From NCBI GenBank assembly GCA_016165875.1, contig JABBOT010000082.1, positions 1,240,001 through 1,304,000 on the forward strand: a DNA stretch of 64,000 bases. The letters run 5' to 3'. The DNA is from Acanthopleura granulata (lineage: Eukaryota > Mollusca > Polyplacophora > Chitonida > Chitonidae). The position numbers were made by a program, and so were the translations under genes. A model generated the notes under the pieces. It ran no database searches, had not been told where the DNA came from, and was given only the letters and a program-made list of their open reading frames with translations. Shown piece by piece: positions 55,560 through 64,000 of the stretch (the first letter of the stretch is position 1; the number at the start of each line of letters is the position of its first letter).

Positions 55560-57375
55560 CCCCGTTAACATTTTACACCCTTGGATCTACTATTAACAGT
55601 TGCCCACTGACCCCCCTGTTTCCTGTCACCAAAGACAAGTCGAATAGCGTAAACATCTTTTGTCTCATTTGCGTGCACCACTCTCATCGATTGTTTAGAG
55701 AACGTATCTATCAAGTTGTGTTCACCATTGAAAGTTTTGCCTTTCAGTAGAATCTCTTCACCCATCGTTAATGGCCGCGCTTTGGTTTCCTGTCATACCG
55801 CTGCTTACCAAGCTCCAAGTGCTTCATTATTCTGCTTTTAGCCACATCATAGGCACGCTTCATCAACTCAGCCTGCTGCTGCACAGAATTATTATCCCCA
55901 GACTTGGACACGCTTCCTAGAAGATGATCCAAGGATACCAGGTGATCGAAGGATATCCGGGGTTCACGTCCAAACAGTGTAAGGTGGAATTTCCGTTAGA
56001 GTGTGTGGCCTTGAACTTTACATGAAAATTAAGTGAGGCAGGAACTCCGCCCACCGTTGCCCTAGTTCACTCTCAATAGACTTAAATCAGAGCACACAGC
56101 GTTTGATTCTTTCTCTCTGTTTAGCAATTACCCTGTTGGTGGTAAGGAGTCGTTCGATTTTTTGTGACCTTATTTCTGCTACTATTAGCCCCTCAAAATG
56201 TCTCCCTTAGTCAGAATGTTTTCTTCACAGATGTCACGCAACATCATCGCCTCAGTGTCTGCCGTTGGTCCTTAAAAGGCACAGCCTGTGCTTACCTTGT
56301 GAACGCATCTGTGATCCCCAAAATGTCCTCATATCCATCTTTCCCTTTGCCCTCTAAAATCTGTAGCAGCCAATTCTAATGAACGAAATGCCTCAAGGGA
56401 GGTCGAACAGTGGGTATTTGAGGGGGTCTCCACACCTCCAACAGCGATGAATGTGTCGCATCTCGCCCTACTTCCACGCTTCCATATTTTACGGATTTCT
56501 GCTAAGGGCCTCAGCATTCCAGTTTGTCCAACCACTACGGTACTTAATTTAAGGATCAAATGGGCCATAACTGGGCCACACAACGCTGCTCACATGCTCC
56601 CAACTCACCAGTAGCAAGTTACGCAAGTGGGTTGTTATCAGTGTACACAAAACATTGAGAATCCATCAGGCAATCCAGGCAACAGCCCACTTTAAGACCA
56701 ACGGCTTGGTTAAAAATCTTGAAAAATCTGCTTACCTAATCTCTGCTCCTCTAGTTCCTCTACTAGCACATGCTATTGGGTGCGACTCCACATCTACCTG
56801 TGACAGGTATGTTTCCTAATCCCTTCAGAGAAACATCCACTTCCAACACAAAATTCTGTACAAACCTCCGACAGGTCAACATTGGCACATTTACCAGCAA
56901 TCCTTTCAAATGCCTAAAAGCGTCAATAGTTTTTCCATCCAAATTTGGGACAAATCGACGATGGTTTTGACGCAGATCCAAGAATCAACCTCAACTCTGA
57001 AGCATGAGCTGGGACAGGCCAATCTCTTATCCGACTCGTCTTGTATGGATCAAAGGCTTTTAATAACTGGTTTACCACATTCCCTAAATGAGCAACCTAA
57101 CTTTTGAATAGTTCACCCTTCTTGCCATTCAACTTCAACCCCTTCAAGAACCTTTGCAAGCCTTTTAAAATGCTGTGTGCACGAAGAAGCTTAATTCAAG
57201 AGGTCATCCAAAACGTTTCTGCAACTCGCCACATAACCCTTTAGAGTTATTCGTAACAGCGGCACTACAACTTGAAGCTTCTTCCTTTGAAGAAAAGCCC
57301 AGATACTCTAAAACTATATCTGTACTCTCGTTAAATTTCGACTTCCTCCAACCATTCACTCAAACTTAAATCTCC
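55560..57375 (-). mobile_element. Degenerate Ty3/gypsy retrotransposon, RT to integrase
   Basis: Read on the minus strand in broken frames: FLKGLKLNGKKGELFK (RT, about 57130), RDWPVPAHASELR and YRRFVPNLDGKTI-like (RT thumb), FRHLKGLLVNVPMLTCRRF and FVLEVDVSLKGLG (start of RNase H), YTDNNPLAYLL (RNase H), ILGITDAFTR and AQAVPFKDQR (integrase core with its Asp), KNRTTPYHQQGNC and TERKNQTL (integrase core with the catalytic Glu region). The order is correct for gypsy pol. Many stops interrupt it. This copy is distinct from 9030-11470 and 40140-41450. Confidence 0.8.
56763..56981 (-). pseudogene. gypsy RT/RNase H junction, open part
   Basis: An open 72-codon stretch: NHRRFVPNLDGKTIDAFRHL, KGLLVNVPMLTCRRFVQNF, VLEVDVSLKGLGNIP. 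It corresponds to the Y-R-R-F-I-P/V thumb motif, the A-F-x-x-L-K-x-x-L-x-x-x-P-x-L segment and the first RNase H strand (D-A-S in intact elements, DVS here). Confidence 0.8.
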
Positions 57376-57394
57376 AGCCCTACAGGGTAACTAA

Positions 57395-57590
57395 TAAAAC
57401 TTCCCAAGCCCAACTCATGCTGGCTTCCTCTCCGGCTGTACGTGGGAAGGTCTGCCAGCAACCTGCAGATTGTTGTGGGTTTCCCCCGGGCTCTGCCCGG
57501 TTTCCTCCCACCATAATGCTGACCGCCGTCGTTTAAGTGAAATATTTTTGAATATGGCGTAAAATATAAATCAAATAAATAGCTGAACAA
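57395..57590 (+). mobile_element. SINE family 1, 5'-truncated
   Basis: A well-kept body (ctggcttcctctccggctgt, acgtgggaaggtctgccagc, ccgggctctgcccggtttcc, accataatgctgaccgccgt) and tail. The tRNA head is missing. It sits at the 5' edge of the minus-strand gypsy remnant. Confidence 0.85.
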
Positions 57591-58431
57591 ATATAACTTC
57601 CTTAGCTTTACTGATGAATCGGCTTGAACTCTCAGGTCCTAAGAACTCGGGGCCATTGTATCTGCTAACCCTATGTGAGTCAGCAAATTTTGCAGCGACA
57701 CTAACAATAAGTTCATCTTTTGAAAAAAAATGCATACGACCACATGTTGCCATATTGGACTAAACGGTAAAATAAAAAGGGGACAAAAATGAAGTACCAG
57801 ACAAGAAGAGGTACTGCAGGAAAAAAATCAAAAGATTCGTTATGAAAATAAAGTTTTCCCTATCATAAGGTAACGTAAAAACCTCTCTACCCTAAGGAAG
57901 AAAAATGAGGCAAAAGAAAGAAACAATTAACATTATTGATCATATAACTTCTTTTGTGGGAAATTGCATCACTTCTAAACAAAATATGTCAAAAAGGCCC
58001 AAAATTATCTCTGAATTTATTCGAATCCACAATGATTCCAATGTTTAATGCATGTAATACTTGTTGTGTTACTCAATTGTGCAAAAGAAGTTCAGTGTAC
58101 ATGTTAAAACAGAAAACAAGTAAACAACTAGAAGGAATGTATTGCCGTAGGTTTAGCGGTAAAGAAAACGGCCTCACCCAGAGGAAAAATACTTTCACTA
58201 CAGTTCAACAGCATTGCCAGAATGTTCAGTGATTATAACTAAACCTCTCAGAGAGTTCAGTCCTGGGTTCCAGTCAATAGCCGACTTAGTTCATCGCATT
58301 GGAACTCATCCGGAGCCTCGGATACCAACAACCCGTCAGGACTGATAACAAGTGGCTGCATGTATGCATCATGTCATTGTATCCTAGGGTTAATCTTCTG
58401 ACAAGAAAGTTAAGGTGTGTACGTTACAAGG
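57591..58431. other. Intergenic, nothing recognised
   Basis: AT-rich. The frames 57571-57753 (minus) and 57954-58232 (plus) carry no motif. Confidence 0.4.
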
Positions 58432-58712
58432 CGTGACGGAGCCTCCGTAGCCGAAGTGGTTAGCCGACTAGTGCAGAGCAATGACCTAGGCGCCTTTCAC
58501 GGCTGCGGCCGCTGTGAGTTCAAATCCAGGTCTAGCTGGCTTCCTCTCGGGTGGTAAGTGGGAAACTCAGCCAGCAACGTGCCGATGCTGGGTCACGGGT
58601 TTCCCCCGGGCTCTGTCCGGTTTCCTCCCACCACAATTCTGGCCGCTGTAGTACAAGTGAAATACTCTTCACCACGGCATTAAACATTCACCAGTGAAAC
58701 AAATAAATGTAC
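58432..58712 (+). mobile_element. SINE family 1, full length
   Basis: The head cggagcctccgtagccgaag, then tggttagccgac; B box gtgagttcaaatccagg; body; tail gtgaaatactcttcaccacg, cattaaac and (aaat)n. It is more diverged than most copies. Confidence 0.85.
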
Positions 58713-58834
58713 AAATAAAAAGAATTCTTACATATATTGTACCAACAACCTACAGATTATAATATCTGTATTGATCTTATCAGTGTCGCAGCGCTCTTCA
58801 ACTTAGAGTCAATCTTGGACCCATCTGTACTACG

Positions 58835-59370
58835 ATATTTATACTGCCGTACATGTATGCGCTGTGTCCTTCTAGATGCACCCCCTGAAAATGTGTGATA
58901 AAAAGTGAATGTTTAACAATGTTCACACAGACATCACACATTACGTGAATGTCTGCAGTAATGGTTCATTAAAGTGAATAAAACTGCACACGATTCGTAC
59001 ACATCACATGCATATCTATTTAGAAACGGAAGGTTCTTGCTATTCAATCTCCATGTTCCACGAGAAGCGGGATATATGTGCTATTCTCCGACACGGATTG
59101 TCAAAATTCCCCTGCTTGCATTCTTTTCACGGCGTTGGTGGCATTAAGCGATCACAAGTGTTCTCTGCCGTGCAGATTAGCGTAGAATTCGCCGAAGATC
59201 ATCTGCCTTAGAGTAAACGAATGGTGCTGGTTAATTCCGGGTACTCAGATAACCTCCACATATAAACCTAACCTTTATAGTGAAGAAGTGGAACGTTCCT
59301 GAGTTTGACAATATACAACCATATAAGTAAATAATTGAATATAAGATAATACATAAATGTAGTATAGAAC
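58835..59370 (+). repeat. Dispersed duplication, partner at 26740-27300
   Basis: Same blocks in the same order as listed for 26740-27300 (tactgccgtacatgtatgcg, ccacgagaagcgggatatat, cccctgcttgcattcttttc, gtggcattaagcgatcacaa). It passes into a foldback left arm at about 59370. Confidence 0.75.
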
Positions 59371-59990
59371 GCTACAGCACAGAGAGTACAACCAGAGAAA
59401 GGACGACAGTGTGATGGTCGCCAAATGGTCACACGCTGAAAAATGATTGTCCGAGTTAGTGAAATCCTACCTCTTGTCAAATGACCTCAGTTAAGGTTTG
59501 TTCTAACTGCTCGTGTAAGTGTTTACAAGTAACAATTCAGTCGCCCCTAACATCGTACCTTAAGCAGAATTAGGTAAAGGAAAATTGCAGTCGTGTCAAG
59601 TGCAATACATTAGACGTCACATGTCTAGAATTTTCAAGGGGACCTCCGTGGATCAGTCGGTTAGCGCGCTAACGCAGCGCAATGACCAAAGCCTCCCATC
59701 AATGCGGTCGTTCAATGCGCAGTTCAAGCCCAGCTGTTGCTGGCTCCCTCTCCGGCCGTACGTGGGAAGGTTTGCCAGCAACCTGCGGATGGTCGTGGGT
59801 TTTCCCCGGGCTCTGCCCGGTTTCCTCCCACAATAATGCTGGCCGCCGTCGTATAAGTGAAATATTCTTGAGTACGGCGTAAAACACCAATCAAATAAAT
59901 AAATAAATAAATAGAATTTTAAAACAAAAGGGTGTGTTGTCATCCCGTTTAGCATATGTACACAACAACATGAAAAAATGCAAAGGAACG
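59370..59990 (+). mobile_element. Foldback-family left arm and middle, split by a SINE
   Basis: The arm reads gcacagagagtacaaccaga, gtgtgatggtcgccaaatgg, acctcagttaaggtttgttc, taactgctcgtgtaagtg, cttaagcagaattaggtaaa. After the SINE the family resumes with gggtgtgttgtcatcccgtt (compare ggtgtgttgtcatgacgttt at 36629). Confidence 0.7.
59638..59911 (+). mobile_element. SINE family 1, full length, close to consensus
   Basis: The head acctccgtggatcagtcggt, then tagcgcgctaacgcagcgca; body; tail and (aaat)n are near consensus, so it is among the youngest copies here. It is bounded by tagaattttcaa (59626-59637) and tagaattttaaa (59912-59923), a 12-bp target duplication with one change. Confidence 0.9.
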
Positions 59991-60361
59991 ATAATTGAAA
60001 CAAATTTCAAGATCTTTTGGGGGCCATGGCTAGAATCCAGTTTATTCAAATTCCTTTTCATTTATTTGCATTCACCAGTACATACAAGGACTTACACAAT
60101 ATTGGTTAATACAATATGTACACTAATACTCACGGGATGATCACCCCAAGGGTCTTGTTTTATCCCACATATGTCATATTCGATGAGAAGGTATTTGACA
60201 AATGTATGTCAATAACAATGTTCTACAGGACGTCTTTTTACAGAATATTGATATAACAATGACTAACTGAAGTACATTAAATCCGGTCAACACAACAACA
60301 GAGGAAAAGAAAATACATCTATGGTCATAGGTCTGTCATCATTTTTAGTGAAACAGTTGGA

Positions 60362-60715
60362 CTAATAAATTTTAAAGAAGGAGATCAATATCATGTTGTC
60401 CAGATATACTTTTTTCCGTCTTGAAATAAACAGAGATATGGGGAACGTGGTTTGTAGGTCTCTCGGCAAATTATTCCATAGACGTGGACCTGTAACTCTT
60501 ACATTGTAAAACGATAGGTTTGATGAAAAGAAACGGCGATATAATTTAATCGCAGCATTTTGTGTTTCATAATTATGGATAGAATATATCTTTGTAAGCA
60601 GAGAATGCATTGTAACAGGTAAGAAAGTATTGTGGTAAAAAAAGTTATGCATAAGTAATAAAATGATGTAAGTATTAATTTGAGTAAATGAAAGAATATT
60701 GTATATCATTAACAA
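60362..60715 (-). pseudogene. LINE ORF2 C-terminal region
   Basis: A 117-codon open stretch ending SFYNVRVTGPRLWNNLPRDL and then QTTFPISLFISRRKKVYLDN. The R-x-x-G-P-x-L-W-N-x-L-P block followed by S-x-x-x-F-K-x-x-L-K is the usual end of ORF2 in APE-type LINEs. Confidence 0.75.
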
Positions 60716-61082
60716 TGACTCTGTGTGTTCTAATCTCCAACAGAGGGTAATAATTCTAATGGCTCTTTTTTGTAAAGTATAAGTGATTTATTCAAACAGT
60801 ATTGCTGTAACTTAGATATGGATATATAAATGAATAATATAGGACAAATAACGCGTTTTTGCGTAAACATTCTTTAATATAATCCATTACTTATATTTCG
60901 GGTAAGTTTTTGACATATGTAATCTCGGTGTGTTTGTTAAGAAAGTTTATCATAAAAATACACCCCAAAAATATGAAATGATCAGTATGAGTTACGTTTA
61001 GATTAGCTATTTTAATGAAGGTATTGGATAAATTGTGGCTTTTTCGAGGCTTAATGAAAGTGGATCTATTTTTTTTCAATGT

Positions 61083-61277
61083 TTAAAGACTATGGTAAGC
61101 AGACCACTGAGAAAAATGTTCAAGTTGCTTGTCAGTCAAAACAGGAGGGTCTTTATTGGAAAATAGAACGCTAGTGTCATCGGCAAACAAGACCATTTCA
61201 AGTAGATCTGCTGCGAGTGAAAGACCGTTGATATACAGTAGAAACAATAAAGGGCCTAGAACAGAACCTTGTGGCAC
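61083..61277 (-). pseudogene. LINE reverse transcriptase catalytic palm
   Basis: The open stretch MPQGSVLGPLLFLLYINGL, then VLFADDTSVLF. The catalytic F-A-D-D and the G-V-P-Q-G-S-V-L-G-P-L-L-F motif are intact. A frameshift separates it from the N-terminal RT part (61498-61917) and another from 60891-61079, which has the thumb-like FLGCIF block. Confidence 0.85.
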
Positions 61278-61497
61278 ACCACAGGTGATTTTACATGCAT
61301 CAATGTTGCCTCAGCGAATTGGACATGTTGATAATGCATAGTGACATGACTTCGAAACCAATCATTTGATTTACCTCGAAAACAGTAATAATCTAATTTA
61401 TTTAATAATATATCATGGTTTACAGTGTCGAACGCTTTCGAGAGGTTAAGAGAGGCACCAAAGCTATATTCATGCGTTGCTTTAGCACGAATAAGTT

Positions 61498-61917
61498 TTA
61501 TCGTACAACAGCCGATACGGTAGAATGAGTTGCCCTAAACCCATACCGATTCGAACATATGGTATCTTCCTTGATCAAAAATTCATTCATTCTGATGGCC
61601 ACAAGTTTCTCCAAAATTTTACTAAAACATGGCAAAACTGAAATCGGACGATAGTTTTCAAACATATCAATTTCCCCAGATTTACAGATGGGGGTAACCA
61701 TTGCAATTTTAAAACGACTTGGCACAGAGTCATGTTTAAGAGAGAAATTTACGACTGTTTTAAGAGGAGCTGCTATCAGTTGTACGATTGCTTTGAAACG
61801 TGACATACCCACGCCATCGACACCAGCAGGTCCATCCTTTAAATCTGTGACTACGTCTATTATTTCCTTTGTAGTACATGGTTGGAGTTCAAATCTATGA
61901 AAATGATTTCCATTCAA
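61498..61917 (-). pseudogene. LINE reverse transcriptase N-terminal half
   Basis: 139 open codons: LKDGPAGVDGVGMSRFKAI (K-S-x-G-x-D-G-I motif), VPSRFKIAMVTPICKSGE, NYRPISVLPCFSKILEKLV, and YGFRATHSTVSAVV (F-R-x-x-H-S-T). These are RT motifs 0 to 3 of APE-type LINEs in order. The frame ends at a stop before the palm. Confidence 0.85.
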
Positions 61918-62678
61918 GAAATCTCAGAATTTTTTTGTCCATCCACGAATTTTTTATTTTTTATTTTTTTGCGAGATCGTTACCTATAGATGCAAAGTAG
62001 GTATTAAAATGGTTGCCTACATTAGTTTTACCCCAGACTTCGTTACCATCAAAGTTAATCACCTGTGGTAAATCAGACGTTTCCTTTTTACCAAGAAGCT
62101 GCTTCAAGATTTTTCACGTTCCCTTTATGTCATTATTATACTTGTTGAGTTTATCTTCATAATATTTTTTCTTCGTGTTCTTTTAATACATGGTTTAACT
62201 TGTTTCCATATTCTCTATATTGTCTAACAGGATTATTTCCGCGGGTATGTAAGCGAAATACACGATTTTTCTCACGAATTGATTTGAGTATACAGCTGGT
62301 TATCCAGGGTTTGATTATATTGTGCCTCGGATTCGTTGAAGAAACAATTGTGAAACATTCATTATACATGTATTCGAATTTGTTGCAAAATTGGTCACAT
62401 GCTTCATCTGAGTGACTCGCTGTATTTACTTCGTCCCAGATTGTATCACTAAGCTTATCACCGGAAAATAATTTTTTGTTCCTGTGAAACTTTACGGTAA
62501 GTTAAAGTGCTGTTGTTGTTATCCGTATGAAAGACGGGAAAATGGTCAGTCATAACAGAGAGAATAATACCTCAGGTGACTTCTTCGTCATGATAATTCG
62601 TGAATATGTCTATAAGCGTTGCCGTGTTAGATGTGACTCTAGTGGGTTTTGTTATTTTTGGGAAAAGGTAGTGGAGCG

Positions 62679-63230
62679 TCAAATATCTAATAATGATTTC
62701 GAAGCTTGGTGATGCTCAGCCTTCATAAGATCAGCGTTGAAATCGCCAAGAATAGCACAGTTCTTGCTTCCGGATTTAATATTAGCCAGTAAACGAAGTA
62801 GCTGGCTATTAACCATATCTGGATTTTTTTCCAGGGGAACGATATTTAATTCCGCTAAGGAAACATCTTTGGTTGATTTTAAATTCAGCAAGCAATAATT
62901 CAAGGTCTCCACTTGAATCGACATGCCAAAGATTTTGGCAAAGTTTGCAGTTCTTTATGTTATTATTTATAAATAGAACCAGACCACCGCCTTTTCTCTT
63001 GATTATGTAAGATGTGAATTGTTGGTAACTTGGTATATCGAATAGGTGCTCCGAGGTAGAACCAAACAAACTTTCAGTAACAGTTATTGGAAATTTGGAA
63101 AAAAATTGGAAATTTAGGTTATGTGTTATGCCAGTTAGTCTAGTAAAGTATTTTAATAGACTTCTAGCGTTGAAAAGTGAATAAATGACACGATTTCGTT
63201 TTCAGATATTTTATATTTCTGCACATGGAA
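62679..63230 (-). pseudogene. LINE endonuclease domain
   Basis: Frames on the minus strand give YSLFNARSLLKYF (N-terminal N-A-R-S-L), PITVTESLFG (I-x-I-T-E-x-W-L with the metal-binding Glu; the Trp is lost), KRKGGGLVLFINNNI (R-x-G-G-G-x-x-x-Y/F-I) and CAILGDFNADL (G-D-F-N-x-D catalytic motif). Order and spacing fit APE-type endonuclease. Two frames are needed. Confidence 0.8.
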
Positions 63231-63300
63231 GTTAAAAGAGGCCGGTGTAAAATATATTCACTGATGGGTTTGAAGATTTTTCCAGTGAGTTATTTCACAA

Positions 63301-64000
63301 CAGGTTTCATCGGTGACAAATGATCATCATCATTTGAGTACAAAGGATTAAAACGTAATGTTTCAAGATCCTGTAAATTTATTTGAAGGGAAGTGGTCTG
63401 GATATTAGGTGTGTCATGAGTGACTATAGTTTCGCTGAAAAAGGGAGATGAAAAAATTCCGGAAGGTGATCAACTTCCTCGTATTCAGAGTCATACGTGG
63501 CTATACTGTTGGGTTATAATAAATAGACCTACATGTATACGGAATAAGATATAAGCATGACAACATGTGTTTACAATATGCTGACTGACCATAGAAAAAC
63601 ATTTGACAATTAGGCATAAAAGACAATTAGTCTTAACCAGTCATATTATTCATGAACTTGTATTTGAAGTTAGACGAAAATTTGTACTTTTATCATAAAA
63701 ATGTAAGACAACTCTTGGTATATAAATTAAAAATCTTCCGGTGAGTCACAGTTTGGGTGCCGAGGACTGTTTTGAAGGTGCCTGAAGCCTTGGTGATCCT
63801 GGGGCCTTTACATAAAATACTGCATACTGGAAAGTACGTGCAACCAGAACAGCCACGATAATTGCTGCAGAATTACTCTAAATGCTGAGCCGTCGTCGCA
63901 GTAAATGGACAGTTACGTGACTACGATGCAAAAGGACAAGGCACGGCTCCCATCCAAGATAAAATTGTGTGTTAGACGAGAACACCCAACAGGACACTCC
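63301..64000. other. Window end, nothing firm
   Basis: The string ggaaagtacgtgcaaccaga, then acagccacgataattg at 63831-63866, resembles the start of a foldback-family left arm (compare 33967-33995). The LINE 5' region may extend into 63300-63450. No gene recognised. Confidence 0.35.

Larger units (their letters stand above)
60040..63300 (-). mobile_element. Decayed non-LTR retrotransposon (APE endonuclease + RT)
   Basis: The minus strand carries, from high to low coordinates, an apurinic-type endonuclease, a linker, reverse transcriptase and a C-terminal region. No RNase H was seen. The domain set and the PQGSVLGPLLFLLYIN block fit the CR1/L2/RTE-X/Jockey range of LINEs. Frames are broken at least five times. 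5' and 3' ends are approximate. No clear poly(A) or target duplication was found. Confidence 0.8.

Overview
This is eukaryotic nuclear DNA from an invertebrate animal, most likely a lophotrochozoan such as a mollusc. The evidence is about 15 full or partial copies of a tRNA-headed SINE. Its 3' end reads roughly gtgaaatattcttgagt-acggcgtaaaacaccaat and then (aaat)n, a type I associate with mollusc and related genomes. The window also holds degenerate Ty3/gypsy, LINE, PIF/Harbinger and foldback elements, and there is no operon-like packing. Clade placement is inference; I could not run a search.

Host-type coding content is sparse. Two intact, intronless, paralogous seven-transmembrane (class A GPCR-like) reading frames stand out: 14967-16328 on + (453 aa) and 31084-32316 on - (410 aa). 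A third, broken relative lies at about 35962-36440 on +. A short reading frame at 51252-51557 carries a Cys-x2-Cys ... Cys-x2-Cys-Gly-x2-Trp-Gly pattern closely resembling the RNA-binding C-terminal domain of RIG-I-like receptors.

Region by region. 1-4.1 kb holds SINEs and a 5'-truncated LINE that landed inside a SINE. 4.66-12.06 kb (unit A) and 12.06-17.99 kb (unit B) are two tandem copies of one ancestral segment. Only unit B carries the GPCR gene. Unit A lacks it cleanly and has instead gained a SINE and a gypsy element. 19.0-19.2 kb is a 185-bp palindromic insert with a perfect 13-bp target duplication and a hammerhead-ribozyme-like core, as in Penelope-like elements. 20.4-25.5 kb is a three-level nest: a Harbinger transposase pseudogene split by a SINE, which is itself split by a 4.5-kb insert with subterminal repeat arrays and an internal MITE. 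26.1-29.0 kb holds a decayed transposon-type gene, a foldback element and SINEs. 31-37 kb holds the second GPCR, a long (TA)n tract, hairpins and the third, decayed GPCR segment (unit C). 40.1-41.4 kb and 55.6-57.4 kb are further gypsy remnants. 42.7-44.5 kb is another candidate DNA transposon with subterminal arrays. 46.4 kb has a 28-bp minisatellite. 51.1-51.6 kb holds the RLR-like fragment. 60-63.3 kb holds a decayed APE-RT LINE on the minus strand.

A functional theme, if there is one, is birth and death of a lineage-specific GPCR family by local duplication in a transposon-rich neighbourhood: one locus empty, one full, one decayed, and one dispersed intact copy in the opposite orientation. 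Homologies given here come from reading the sequence and comparing parts of the window by eye. No alignment scores were computed, and family names rest on recalled motif patterns.
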